A stretch of DNA of 64,000 nt from Pseudonocardia parietis (GCF_017876315.1 NZ_JAGINU010000001.1:6510001-6574000), one strand, 5' to 3'; numbered from the stretch's first letter, positions 31,388 to 39,156 are shown. A program made the numbers and translations. Notes: generated by a model not told the origin, from the letters alone.

Positions 31388-31404
31388 CTTCCGCAGTGCG
31401 GAAG
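31388..31404. promoter_or_regulatory. Candidate IclR operator between pobA and its regulator
   Basis: CTTCCGC-AGT-GCGGAAG is a perfect 7-bp-arm palindrome in the 70-base gap between the divergent starts. Its length, arms and place suit an IclR-family site controlling both genes. Binding is inferred. Confidence 0.6.
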
Positions 31405-31415
31405 AATGCCCGGTC

Positions 31416-32177
31416 ATGGCGTCACGACCGATCCGCTCCGGGGTCACCGCGCGGGTTCTGGACGTCCTCGGGGCGTTCACCGCCGAGGCTCCCGTGCTCG
31501 GCCTGTCCGACATCGCGAAGCGCACGGGGCTGCCCCTGACCACCGCGCACCGGATCGTCGGCGAGCTCACGGCCGGTGGCGCGCTGGACCGCGGCGAGGA
31601 CGGCCGGTACCGGATCGGCCTGCGGCTCTGGGAGATCGCGCACCTCGCGCCGGCCAGCCACGGCCTGCGGGAGGCGGCGATGCCGTTCCTGGAGGACCTG
31701 CACGAGGTCACCCGGCACAACGTGCAGCTCGCCGTGCTGGACCCGGACGATCCGGGCGAGGTCGTCTACGTCGAACGGCTCTCCAGCCGGGACGCCGTCT
31801 CGATCGTCTCCCGGCCGGGGTCCCGGCTGCCGTCGCACGCCACCGGCGTCGGGCTGGTGCTGCTCGCCCACGCCGATCCGGCCGACGTCGAGACGGCGCT
31901 GGCCCGGCCGCTGCGCCGGTTCACCCCGCACACGGTCTGTGACCCGGACGCGGTCCGTGCGCTGCTCGCGCAGGCCCGCTCGGGTGGCTTCGTGATCTCC
32001 GACCGGCAGATCGAGGCGGTGTCGCTGTCGGTGGCCGCACCGGTGCGCCAGGGCGGCGGGCCGGTCGTCGCCGCGCTGTCGATCGTCGTGCCGGCGGCCG
32101 GGACGAACCCGCACACCTGGGTGCCCGCCGTCCGGGCGGCCGCCCGCGGGATCAGCCGAGCGCTCCCCGCTTCGTGA
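31416..32177 (+). CDS. IclR-family transcriptional regulator (PobR/PcaR-like)
   Basis: 253 residues. The N-terminal winged helix (VTARVLDVLGAF ... GLSDIAKRTGLPLTTAHRIVGEL) is followed by the IclR effector domain (LHEVTRHNVQLAVLD, RLPSHATGVGLVLLA, GGFVISDRQIEAVSLSVAAPV). Placed divergently from pobA-pcaHG, it most likely responds to 4-hydroxybenzoate or protocatechuate. Whether it activates or represses cannot be told from sequence. Confidence 0.88.
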   Translation: MASRPIRSGVTARVLDVLGAFTAEAPVLGLSDIAKRTGLPLTTAHRIVGELTAGGALDRGEDGRYRIGLRLWEIAHLAPASHGLREAAMPFLEDLHEVTRHNVQLAVLDPDDPGEVVYVERLSSRDAVSIVSRPGSRLPSHATGVGLVLLAHADPADVETALARPLRRFTPHTVCDPDAVRALLAQARSGGFVISDRQIEAVSLSVAAPVRQGGGPVVAALSIVVPAAGTNPHTWVPAVRAAARGISRALPAS

Positions 32178-32234
32178 TCATTCGGATGCCGCGGCGCGCC
32201 CCCGCCGCACCGCCGGGCGTGCCACGGTGGCAAC

Positions 32235-33365
32235 GTGCGCGACTTCCGGATCGAGATCCCCGAGACCGAGCTCGACGACCTGCGCGAGCGGCTCGCCCGG
32301 ACCCGCTGGCCGGACCCGGCGACCGTCGACGGGTGGGAGCAGGGCATCCCGCTGGACTACACCCGTGAGTTGTGCGAGTACTGGCGCACCCGCTACGACT
32401 GGCGCCGGGTGGAGGCCGAGATCAACTCCTGGCCGCAGTTCCGCACCGGTCTCGACGGCGGGGGCGACGACTCGGTCGAGGTGCACGTCCTGCACGCGCG
32501 GTCCCGGCACGCCGGTGCCATGCCGCTGCTGCTCACCCACGGCTGGCCGGGCTCGCTCGTCGAGTTCCTGGACGTGCTGCCGGCGCTGACCGATCCCGAG
32601 GACCCGGCGGACGCGTTCCACGTCGTGCTGCCGACGCTGCCGGGCTTCGGGTTCTCCGGCAAGCCCGCGGTGTCCGGCTGGGGCGTCGAGCGGATCGCCG
32701 TGGCCTGGGCACAGCTGATGGACCGGCTCGGCTACTCCCGCTTCGCCGCGCAGGGCGGCGACTGGGGCTCGATGATCACCTCCGCGCTGGGGACGGCCGC
32801 ACCGGAGATGCTGTACGGCATCCACCTGACGATGGCGCTCGCCCCGAAACCGAGGGACGGCGCGCAGCCGTTGTCGAAGCAGGAGCGCGACGACATCGCG
32901 TTCTCGAAGGCCTTCAGCCGGTACGGCGCCGGGTACTCCGCCGAGCAGTCCACCCGGCCGCAGACGATCGGGTACGGACTGGTCGACTCCCCCGTCGCCC
33001 AGTGCGCCTGGATCGTGGAGAAGTTCTGGGACTGGACCGACTGTGCCGGGCACCCGGAGAACGTGATCAGCCGGGACAGGTTGCTGGACAACGTGATGCA
33101 GTACTGGCTGAACGGGACGGGTGCGTCGTCGGCACGGCTCTACTGGGAGAGCTTCGCCCGGCGGCGGATGGACGACGTCGAGGTGCCGACCGGCATTGCC
33201 CAGTTCCCGCAGGAGATGGTGAAGCTGCCACGGCACTGGCTGGAACGCCGCTTCACCGACCTGCGCTGGTTCTCCCGGCCCGACGTCGGCGGGCACTTCG
33301 CGGCGCTGGAGCAGCCGGAGACGTTCGTGGACGAGCTGCGGGGGTACTTCCGCACCCTGCGGTGA
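32235..33365 (+). CDS. Epoxide hydrolase (EHN-domain alpha/beta hydrolase)
   Basis: 376 residues. The N-terminal EHN region (MRDFRIEIPETELDDLRERLARTRWPD) is diagnostic. HGWPGSLVEFLD carries the oxyanion motif, GGDWGSMIT the Asp nucleophile, and GGHFAALEQPETF the catalytic His. Such enzymes add water to epoxides. GTG start at 32235, 57 bases after the IclR stop; it may be co-transcribed with that regulator. The first residue of the quoted N-terminus is the initiator. Confidence 0.88.
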   Translation: MRDFRIEIPETELDDLRERLARTRWPDPATVDGWEQGIPLDYTRELCEYWRTRYDWRRVEAEINSWPQFRTGLDGGGDDSVEVHVLHARSRHAGAMPLLLTHGWPGSLVEFLDVLPALTDPEDPADAFHVVLPTLPGFGFSGKPAVSGWGVERIAVAWAQLMDRLGYSRFAAQGGDWGSMITSALGTAAPEMLYGIHLTMALAPKPRDGAQPLSKQERDDIAFSKAFSRYGAGYSAEQSTRPQTIGYGLVDSPVAQCAWIVEKFWDWTDCAGHPENVISRDRLLDNVMQYWLNGTGASSARLYWESFARRRMDDVEVPTGIAQFPQEMVKLPRHWLERRFTDLRWFSRPDVGGHFAALEQPETFVDELRGYFRTLR

Positions 33366-33369
33366 GCGC

Positions 33370-33423
33370 GCCGTATCCGGTGAGCGTGCGGTATCCGGTG
33401 AGCGTGCTGTGTCAGGTGAGCGT
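33370..33423. repeat. 18-bp tandem repeat, three copies
   Basis: Units at 33370-33387, 33388-33405 and 33406-33423 share the core GTATCCGGTGAGCGT; the third is diverged. It fills the gap between the converging epoxide hydrolase and sodX genes. No function is evident. Confidence 0.75.
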
Positions 33424-33431
33424 GTCCGGCG

Positions 33432-33740
33432 TCAGCGGCGCGCCGCGCGGATCCGGCCGGGACGCGGCCACAGCCGCAGCCGCGCGACCGCCCGGACCCG
33501 GGCGGGGCCCAGCGTCGCCGAGTCGGTCGATCCGAACGGGTTGTCACCGCGCACGTGCCAGCCGTCGCCGTCGGTGCGCACCGCCCGCTTCACCGACAGC
33601 TGGTCCGGCCGCGCGTCCCAGGTGACCAGCACCACGTCCCCGGGACGCACGGGGGTGCCGAACCGGACCAGAACGACGTCGCCGTCGGACAGTGCCGGGG
33701 ACATCGACGGGCCCCGCACCGTCACCCTCCGCCAGCGCAC
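33432..33740 (-). CDS. sodX: Nickel-type superoxide dismutase maturation protease
   Basis: 102 residues from the GTG at 33740, which has GGAGGGAGG upstream; longer in-frame starts exist but lack a ribosome site. VTVRGPSMSPALSDGDVVLV holds the Ser of the S24/S26 signal-peptidase fold and DQLSVKRAVRTDGDGWHVRGDNP the catalytic Lys and the GDN box. It is divergent from sodN at 108 bases, the classic arrangement, and is expected to cut the SodN propeptide so that His1 and Cys residues form the nickel hook. Confidence 0.9.
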   Translation of the reverse strand: MRWRRVTVRGPSMSPALSDGDVVLVRFGTPVRPGDVVLVTWDARPDQLSVKRAVRTDGDGWHVRGDNPFGSTDSATLGPARVRAVARLRLWPRPGRIRAARR

Positions 33741-33815
33741 CGGGCCTCCCTCCAGAGTGGATCTCGCGGCCACGCCCGGCTGCCTCACCCGGTCCGCAGG
33801 GGTAGGGTCGGCCAC

Positions 33816-33830
33816 GCCAGAACGATCACC
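33816..33830. repeat. 15-base sequence in the sodN leader, copy 1
   Basis: GCCAGAACGATCACC lies 18-32 bases upstream of the sodN ATG, just downstream of a TAGGGT -10-like sequence (33803-33808), so it would be near the 5' end of sodN mRNA. An identical copy is at 36533-36547, upstream of the second superoxide dismutase gene. Confidence 0.85.
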
Positions 33831-33847
33831 CAACCAGGGAGGATTCC

Positions 33848-34255
33848 ATGCGGCTGTCCCGCATCTTCCGCCCGCGGCTGGAGGCCACCGCGCACTGCGA
33901 CCTCCCCTGCGGCGTGTACGACCCGGCCCAGGCCCGGATCGAGGCCGAGTCGGTCAAGGCCATCCAGGAGAAGTACCAGGGCAACGACGACGCGGACTTC
34001 CGGGCGCGCGCCATCGAGATCAAGGAGCAGCGCTCCGACCTGGTCAAGCACCACCTGTGGGTGCTGTGGACCGACTACTTCAAGCCCCCGCACTTCGAGA
34101 AGTACCCGCAGCTGCACGAGCTGTTCAACAAGGCCACCAAGGCCGCCGGTGCCTCCGGCACCAAGGGGTCGAACGACCCGAAGTCCGGCCAGGACCTGCT
34201 GGACTACATCGCGGAGATCGACAAGATCTTCTGGGAGACCAAGCAGGCTGCCTGA
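33848..34255 (+). CDS. sodN: Nickel superoxide dismutase
   Basis: 135 residues. A 15-residue leader (MRLSRIFRPRLEATA) precedes the mature start HCDLPCGVYDP, the nickel hook whose His1, Cys2 and Cys6 bind Ni. The four-helix-bundle body follows, with the usual KHHLWVLWTDYFKPPHFEKYP segment. It disproportionates superoxide in the cytosol as a hexamer. ATG with AGGGAGGA upstream. Divergent from its protease gene sodX. A second, Fe/Mn-type dismutase lies 2.5 kb away, the pair that nickel switches in Streptomyces. Confidence 0.97.
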   Translation: MRLSRIFRPRLEATAHCDLPCGVYDPAQARIEAESVKAIQEKYQGNDDADFRARAIEIKEQRSDLVKHHLWVLWTDYFKPPHFEKYPQLHELFNKATKAAGASGTKGSNDPKSGQDLLDYIAEIDKIFWETKQAA

Positions 34256-34266
34256 TCCAGGCGTCA

Positions 34267-34311
34267 GAAGCGGCGCTGACCAGCGAGAACCTCGTCGGTC
34301 AGCGCCGCTTC
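34267..34311 (+). terminator. 15-bp perfect hairpin terminator after sodN
   Basis: 34267-34281 pairs with 34297-34311 around a 15-base loop, starting 11 bases past the sodN stop. Confidence 0.8.
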
Positions 34312-34358
34312 GTGCTCCTCGGCGCAAGCCCCTCGGGATGTTTCGCCCGCCCATCCAA

Positions 34359-34418
34359 GATCAACGGCACACCAGGGCTGTCCGATCTTCGTCCCACAGC
34401 CCTGGTGTGCCGTTGATC
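34359..34418. repeat. 23-bp perfect inverted repeat
   Basis: 34359-34381 and 34396-34418 are exact reverse complements with a 14-base loop; each arm has the terminal GATCAACGGCACACC. It lies just after the sodN terminator in a 350-base gap before the minus-strand SRPBCC gene (stop at 34604). A second terminator is possible, but its length and perfection suggest a dispersed palindromic element. The rest of the gap shows nothing notable. Confidence 0.85.
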
Positions 34419-34603
34419 ATGACGGCGAATGCCGGACGCCTCGATCGCCGGTCATTCGACGTTTGCGTCGAGTTCGGGAGTCGAGGGGCCGGGCTGCGGG
34501 CGTCGAGACTGCGGATCGCGTCCGCCGGGACCGTCAGGGGACCCGGGTACGGATGCCCTTCGGCTCGGCGAGACCCGCGCCGGTGCTCGCGGCCCGCGCG
34601 TGG

Positions 34604-35056
34604 TCACCGGGACTCGGCGACCTCGGCGAGCCGGTCCAGGGAGGCGCGGAGCCGCTCGGCGGTCGTCGACCGGGCCCGCTGCAGGCGTTGGTCGTCGGTC
34701 AGCCGGGACCAGTCGTAGGTGTGGCGGACGAGCGTCCGGCCGTCGTCGACCGGCTCCAGCTCCCAGCGCCACAGGTGCCCGGGCGGCGGGCTCCCCGGTT
34801 CCGACGGAAGCCAGGCGATCAGGCGTCCTTCGGCGAACTCCGTCACCCGGTTCTCCCGGACGCCGCTGCGCGTCAGCGTCATCGAGAAGACGTCCCCGAC
34901 CCCGCGGACCCGCTGGCCGGCAGCGGCCTCGGCGAGGTTGTCGTTGCCGTCCCATTCGGGCTGCCGGGCCGGGTCGGCGATCAGGTCGAAGATCGTCTCT
35001 GCGGAGGCGGCGATCTCCCGGCTGCTGGTCACGACGGTCGAGGGTTGCTCGGTCAC
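34604..35056 (-). CDS. SRPBCC-family protein (polyketide cyclase/START-like)
   Basis: About 150 residues from the GTG at 35056; an ATG at 35095 is possible. SREIAASAETIFDLIADPARQPEWDGN and the later strands LWRWELEPVDDGRTLVRHTYDW fit the helix-grip fold, where a cavity binds a hydrophobic ligand. No catalytic residues can be assigned and the ligand is unknown. It is divergent from the methyltransferase gene at 35205. Confidence 0.75.
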   Translation of the reverse strand: MTEQPSTVVTSSREIAASAETIFDLIADPARQPEWDGNDNLAEAAAGQRVRGVGDVFSMTLTRSGVRENRVTEFAEGRLIAWLPSEPGSPPPGHLWRWELEPVDDGRTLVRHTYDWSRLTDDQRLQRARSTTAERLRASLDRLAEVAESR

Positions 35057-35204
35057 AGCGCAGTGAACCACCCGGTGCGCAACGGGGGAAATCATCGCCC
35101 CGGCCCTGGCGCGCCACCGGCGGTGCGCGATTCCGCGGCGCCCCACTGCGAGATCCGGGCGGACGACGGCGTCGATGTCGGTGGCCCGTCATAGTCTCCG
35201 GGCC

Positions 35205-35894
35205 GTGACCGAGCCCGCATATCTGACCGCCACGAGAGGCGGCTACGACGCCATCGCCGAGAGTTGTGCTGGACCTTTCCGCGCCGCGCTGGACGATGCG
35301 CCGCTGGATCGGGCGCTGCTCGCCGCGTTCGCCGAGATGGTGCGGCGCGACCACCCCGATCCGCTGACGGTCGAGGTCGGCAGCGGCCACGGAGGCACCG
35401 CCGCGTATCTGGCGACGCACGGCCTGAGCGTGAGCGGCATCGACCTGTCCACGGCGATGGTCGAGTTCGCGCGCCGTACCTACCCCGAGGTCGGGTTCCG
35501 GGTCGGCGAGATGCACAACCTCGACATCGACGACGTGAGTCTGGCCGGACTGGTCTCCTGGTACTCGCTGATCCACGTCCCGGAGCACGACCGGCCCGCG
35601 GTGCTGGCCGAGTTCGAGCGGGTGCTGCGACCCGGCGGGTACGTGCTGCTCGCCTTCCAGGTCGGCGACGACACCCTGCACTTCGACGAGGCGTTCGGGC
35701 ACGAGGTGTCGCTGGACTTCCATCGCCTCGATCCCGACGCCGTCGTCGCGACACTCGAGGCCGCCGGGTTCGGGCTGGTCGCCCGGCTCGTCCGGGCACC
35801 CGAGGCCCGCCATGCGGCCGCACCGGTCCCCCAGGGGTTCCTGATCGGACGGAAACCGGCCGAGCAGGCTTCTGCTGCGTCCGGCGCAGGGTGA
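35205..35894 (+). CDS. Class I SAM-dependent methyltransferase
   Basis: 229 residues. Motif I VEVGSGHGGTAAYLATHGLSVSGIDLS, motif II/III LVSWYSLIHVPEHDRPAVLAEFERVLRPGGYVLLAF, and the closing LIGRKP strand identify a class I methyltransferase like those acting on small molecules. The substrate is unknown. GTG start at 35205. Its stop overlaps the next GTG (35891-35894). Confidence 0.82.
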   Translation: MTEPAYLTATRGGYDAIAESCAGPFRAALDDAPLDRALLAAFAEMVRRDHPDPLTVEVGSGHGGTAAYLATHGLSVSGIDLSTAMVEFARRTYPEVGFRVGEMHNLDIDDVSLAGLVSWYSLIHVPEHDRPAVLAEFERVLRPGGYVLLAFQVGDDTLHFDEAFGHEVSLDFHRLDPDAVVATLEAAGFGLVARLVRAPEARHAAAPVPQGFLIGRKPAEQASAASGAG

Positions 35895-36457
35895 CCGCGG
35901 TGCGTACCCACGTCGCGCTGCTGCGCGGGATCAACGTCGGCGGGTCCGGGAAGGTCCCGATGGCCGAGCTGCGGCGGTTGCTCGCCGAGCGCGGCTTCAC
36001 CGATGTCGCCACCTACATCCAGTCCGGCAACGTCGTACTGACCAGCACCGACCCGGAGCCGGCCACTGTGGCGGCGGCGGTCGAGGAGGTGCTCCGGGAG
36101 GACTTCGCGGTCCCGCGGCCGGTCGTGGTGTTCGGGCGGGAGGAGTACCTCGCCGCCGTCGAAGCCAACCCGTTCCCGCAGGTCACCGAGCCGAAGCAGC
36201 TGCACGTGGTGTTCCGTGCCGCACCCCCGGACGACGCCGAGCTGGCCCGGCTGGATGCCGCCGTGACGATCGAGCGGACGAAGGGCGGCCAGGAGGACGC
36301 CGCCGTCGTCGGGCGGGTCGTCTACCTGCACCTGCCCGACGGGATCGGGCGCAGCGCGCTGGCCGTCCGCGTGAGCGCCAAGACCACGGCGGCCGACGGC
36401 GGCGGGACCGTCCGCAACTGGGCCACGGTCCGCAAGCTCGCCGAGCTCCTCGGATAG
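35891..36457 (+). CDS. DUF1697 family protein
   Basis: 188 residues. HVALLRGINVGGSGKVPMAEL and TYIQSGNVVLTS are the DUF1697 hallmarks; VRNWATVRKLAELL closes it as usual. The function of this family is not known. Translationally coupled to the methyltransferase gene and followed by a strong terminator. Confidence 0.88.
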   Translation: MTAVRTHVALLRGINVGGSGKVPMAELRRLLAERGFTDVATYIQSGNVVLTSTDPEPATVAAAVEEVLREDFAVPRPVVVFGREEYLAAVEANPFPQVTEPKQLHVVFRAAPPDDAELARLDAAVTIERTKGGQEDAAVVGRVVYLHLPDGIGRSALAVRVSAKTTAADGGGTVRNWATVRKLAELLG

Positions 36458-36478
36458 CGGGTCGCGGATGAGACGCGG

Positions 36479-36512
36479 CGGCGCCGCGTCCGGGAATCCC
36501 GGCGCGGCGCCG
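36479..36512. terminator. Hairpin after the DUF1697 gene, usable on both strands
   Basis: 36479-36488 pairs with 36503-36512 and 36490-36494 with 36498-36502, with one bulged base and a 3-base loop. It ends the plus-strand transcript and, on the minus strand, would end any RNA started at the Nur-box region. Confidence 0.75.
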
Positions 36513-36532
36513 TCGACGGCGGGTGTCGAGCT

Positions 36533-36547
36533 GCCAGAACGATCACC
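36533..36547. repeat. 15-base sequence of the sodN leader, copy 2
   Basis: Exact copy of GCCAGAACGATCACC (copy 1 at 33816-33830, sodN leader). It lies between the hairpin at 36479-36512 and the Nur-box-like palindrome. RNA from the minus strand here would be antisense to the sodN leader. Confidence 0.85.
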
Positions 36548-36567
36548 GGCACCGTGTCACCACACTG

Positions 36568-36584
36568 CTGCAAGTGACTTGCAG
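36568..36584. promoter_or_regulatory. Nur-box-like palindrome upstream of the Fe/Mn superoxide dismutase gene
   Basis: CTGCAA-GTGAC-TTGCAG fits the Streptomyces Nur consensus tTGCaa-N5-ttGCAA as I recall it, with only the outermost bases differing. Nur is the nickel-responsive Fur-family repressor of sodF. The site is 140-156 bases upstream of the sod ATG. The Nur gene itself is not in the window. Confidence 0.7.
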
Positions 36585-36723
36585 AAGACTACGCCTGGCG
36601 ACTCGATCCGTCCATGCGTGAGAGCCAGCCATCGCGGGTAGGCGGCTGTTGCGACATAGTGGCAAGTGATCGTGCGTGGCATCCGCCGCGCTCCCCCGTG
36701 ACCGAGGAGGTCGGAGACAACCG

Positions 36724-37323
36724 ATGGCCGAGTACACGCTCCCGGATCTGCCGTACGACTACGGCGCACTCGCCCCGCACATCGCGCCGGAGATCATGGA
36801 GCTGCACCACTCCAAGCACCACAACACCTACGTGACCGGCCTGAACGGCGCGCTCGACAAGCTCGCCGAGGCTCGCGACAAAAACGACTTCGGCGCGATC
36901 GTCGGTCTGGAGAAGACCCTCGCCTTCAACCTGGGCGGGCACGTCAACCACTCGATCTTCTGGAAGAACCTCTCGCCCGACGGCGGGGGCAAGCCCACCG
37001 GCGACCTCGCCGCGGCACTCGACGAGCACTTCGGGTCGTTCGACGCGTTCCAGGCGCACTTCACCGCGGCCGCGACCACCATCCAGGGCTCCGGCTGGGC
37101 GATCCTGAGCTGGGACACCCTCGGGCAGCGGCTGCTCGTCCACCAGCTCTACGACCAGCAGTCGCAGCTGCCGGCCGGCCAGACGCCGATCGTCATGCTC
37201 GACATGTGGGAGCACGCGTTCTACCTGCAGTACAAGAACGTGAAGCCGGACTACGTCAAGGCCTGGTGGAACGTCGTGAACTGGGCCGACGCCGGCGAGC
37301 GCCTGGCCACAGCCCGCGGCTGA
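36724..37323 (+). CDS. sodA: Superoxide dismutase, Fe/Mn family (SodF-like)
   Basis: 199 residues. The four metal ligands sit in MELHHSKHHNTYV (His), GGHVNHSIFW (His), and DMWEHAFYLQY (Asp and His). The C-terminal DMWEHAFYLQYKNVKPDYV and the GSGWAILSWD segment resemble the Streptomyces Fe/Zn enzyme SodF. Metal choice (Fe or Mn) cannot be fixed from sequence. ATG at 36724 with GAGGAGGTCGGAG upstream. The Nur-box-like site upstream suggests it is made when nickel is scarce, complementing SodN. Its last codons are part of a 22-base direct duplication. Confidence 0.94.
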   Translation: MAEYTLPDLPYDYGALAPHIAPEIMELHHSKHHNTYVTGLNGALDKLAEARDKNDFGAIVGLEKTLAFNLGGHVNHSIFWKNLSPDGGGKPTGDLAAALDEHFGSFDAFQAHFTAAATTIQGSGWAILSWDTLGQRLLVHQLYDQQSQLPAGQTPIVMLDMWEHAFYLQYKNVKPDYVKAWWNVVNWADAGERLATARG

Positions 37324-37358
37324 GCCGGGCCGTCAGCACAGCCCGCGGCTGAGCCGGG
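37308..37358. repeat. 22-base direct duplication across the sod stop codon
   Basis: 37308-37329 and 37337-37358 are identical and 29 bases apart; the first copy contains the last codons and TGA of the dismutase gene, the second lies in the 3' untranslated region. It looks like a recent tandem duplication. Confidence 0.85.
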
Positions 37359-37372
37359 TTCCCTGCACACCA

Positions 37373-37400
37373 CGCCCCGTCCGGGATTCCGGGCGGGGCG
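37373..37400. terminator. 12-bp hairpin between converging sod and cinA genes
   Basis: 37373-37384 pairs with 37389-37400 (one T-G wobble, 4-base loop). It lies 50 bases past the sod stop and 10 bases past the cinA stop, so it can serve both. Confidence 0.75.
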
Positions 37401-37409
37401 CGCGTGTGT

Positions 37410-38699
37410 CTACCGGTGGGCGCCGGGGCCGGTGCGGCCGGTGACCCGCAGCAGCAGGTGCATGGCCAGGTCCACCGACCGTTCGCGGACGTCCGCCCGC
37501 CCACCCGGCAGCTGTGGGTCCCGGGCGACCACCTCGCCGTCGGCGGTGGTGACGCAGAAGCAGACGTAGCCGACCGGCTTGGCCTCGGTTCCGCCGTCCG
37601 GCCCGGCGACGCCGGTGATCCCGACGCCGACGTCCGCACCGAACCGGGCCCGGGCGCCGTCCGCCAGGGCCCGCGCGACCTGCGGGGAGACGGCGCCGTG
37701 CTCGGCGATCAGGGCGGCGGGCACGTCGAGCAGTGCGGTCTTGGCCTCGTCGGAGTAGGCGACCACTCCCCCGGCGACGTACGCGGACGAGCCGGCGCGG
37801 TCGACCAGGCGCCCGGCCAGCAGGCCACCCGTACAGGACTCACCGGTCGCCACCGTCCACCCCTTCTCCAGCAGTGCGCCGGCCAGCAGCTCGTCGGTGG
37901 TCCGGCCGTCGTCGCTGATCAGCTTGCGGCGGTGGGCCCGCACGACCCGGTCGGCCAGCTCCCCGGCGAGCTCGGCCGCCCCCGGGAGCGGGTGCAGGTC
38001 GACCTCCAGCTCGGAGCGGCGCAGGCAGGTGATGACCTCGACCCGGGAGAGGTCCAGCTTTTGCTCCACCTCGCGCAGGGTCGCCGCGATCTCCGACTCG
38101 GGGAGCCCGGCGAAGCGCAGCAGGATCGGTTCGGCGCGCGGGGCCGTCGCGAGCAGCTCCGCGACCGGCTCCGCGACGAGCACCGCCGGCCACATGCCGG
38201 TGAGCTCGCGCGGCGGCCCCGGCAGCACGACGACGATCGGGCCGCCCGGGCGCGTGACCACCAGTCCCGGGGCGGTCCCGACCGGCTCCAGCACGCACGC
38301 TCCGTGCGGCACCCGGGACTGCTTCTCGGTCGCGGCGTCGAGCGCCGGGCCGGCCCAGCCCGCCCGGGTCGCCCAACCGGCGACCTTCGCGTGGATCCGG
38401 CCGCGCAACTCGGTGTCGACCGCCATCGGGGCGGCGCAGAACTCGGCGACGATCTCGGCGGTCAGGTCGTCGGCGGTCGGGCCGAGCCCACCGCTGGTCA
38501 CCACCAGGTCGTCGCCGGCGACGAACTCCAGCGCGGAGCGCAGGTCGTCGGGCCGGTCCCCGACGAGGAGCACCCGGCGCACCGCGAAGCCGAGGTCGGC
38601 CAGCGCGCGCGCCACGAACGGGCCGTTCGCGTCGGCGACGTGGCCGGTCAGCAGTTCACTACCGGTGACCAGCACGGACGCGGTGGGGCGCTCACTCAT
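37410..38699 (-). CDS. cinA: CinA family: nicotinamide-nucleotide amidohydrolase
   Basis: 429 residues. The N-terminal MoCF-like domain has VTGSELLTGHVADANGPFVAR and TSGGLGPTADDLT; the C-terminal PncC domain has TVATGESCTGGLLAGRL and GVGITGVAGPDGG. CinA hydrolyses ADP-ribose compounds and deamidates NMN. Full length and all motifs intact. It stands alone here, without recA or pgsA, which neighbour it in many actinomycetes. Confidence 0.93.
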   Translation of the reverse strand: MSERPTASVLVTGSELLTGHVADANGPFVARALADLGFAVRRVLLVGDRPDDLRSALEFVAGDDLVVTSGGLGPTADDLTAEIVAEFCAAPMAVDTELRGRIHAKVAGWATRAGWAGPALDAATEKQSRVPHGACVLEPVGTAPGLVVTRPGGPIVVVLPGPPRELTGMWPAVLVAEPVAELLATAPRAEPILLRFAGLPESEIAATLREVEQKLDLSRVEVITCLRRSELEVDLHPLPGAAELAGELADRVVRAHRRKLISDDGRTTDELLAGALLEKGWTVATGESCTGGLLAGRLVDRAGSSAYVAGGVVAYSDEAKTALLDVPAALIAEHGAVSPQVARALADGARARFGADVGVGITGVAGPDGGTEAKPVGYVCFCVTTADGEVVARDPQLPGGRADVRERSVDLAMHLLLRVTGRTGPGAHR

Positions 38700-39156
38700 G
38701 ATCCGAACCTACCCGCGGTGTGCGCAGGTGCACCCGGACGGACCCCGCGGACACCGGCGAACCGGTCAGGGCGCCCCGAACAGACCCGAACCGGACGACT
38801 TGACCACCCGATCGTGTCCGAACCGATCACGGTCGTGGCTGCTCACCGGACAGGTCGCCGCCGACCATGCCGCCGTTCACCCGAACGTGGCACCGGTACC
38901 GGGCGGACACGCCGATCCCAGAGCCGCACACGGCGTGTCCCCGCTGGTTCCGGCACGCTCGTCGCGCCCGCGGGCTCGGCCGGCGACACCGCACCGCCCG
39001 GCTGCGGTTCAGCACGCCGGGCGTCCACCTGCACCGATACCGGACAGCGGTACCGGAACCGGTGAACCGGTCGCCGACGACGACGCAGAGTCGTCGACGG
39101 GGCACGATCCGGCACTCTCAGTGTGGTCTCAGCGCGGGTGGACGAGACTGTGTCGC
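38700..39156. other. 457-base intergenic region between divergent cinA and glycosyltransferase genes
   Basis: No protein-like frame is convincing. The right part (about 39030-39075) is rich in ACCGGT/TACCGG repeats that could form local hairpins. Promoters for cinA (minus) and the glycosyltransferase (plus) should be here, but I cannot point to clear boxes. Confidence 0.4.

Noticed and set aside
37324..37372. Anti-sodN sequence in the 3' region of the sod gene, as in Streptomyces s-SodF
   Set aside because: I compared the region with the complement of the sodN leader and ribosome site and found only a 6-base match. The exact match lies upstream of the gene instead.
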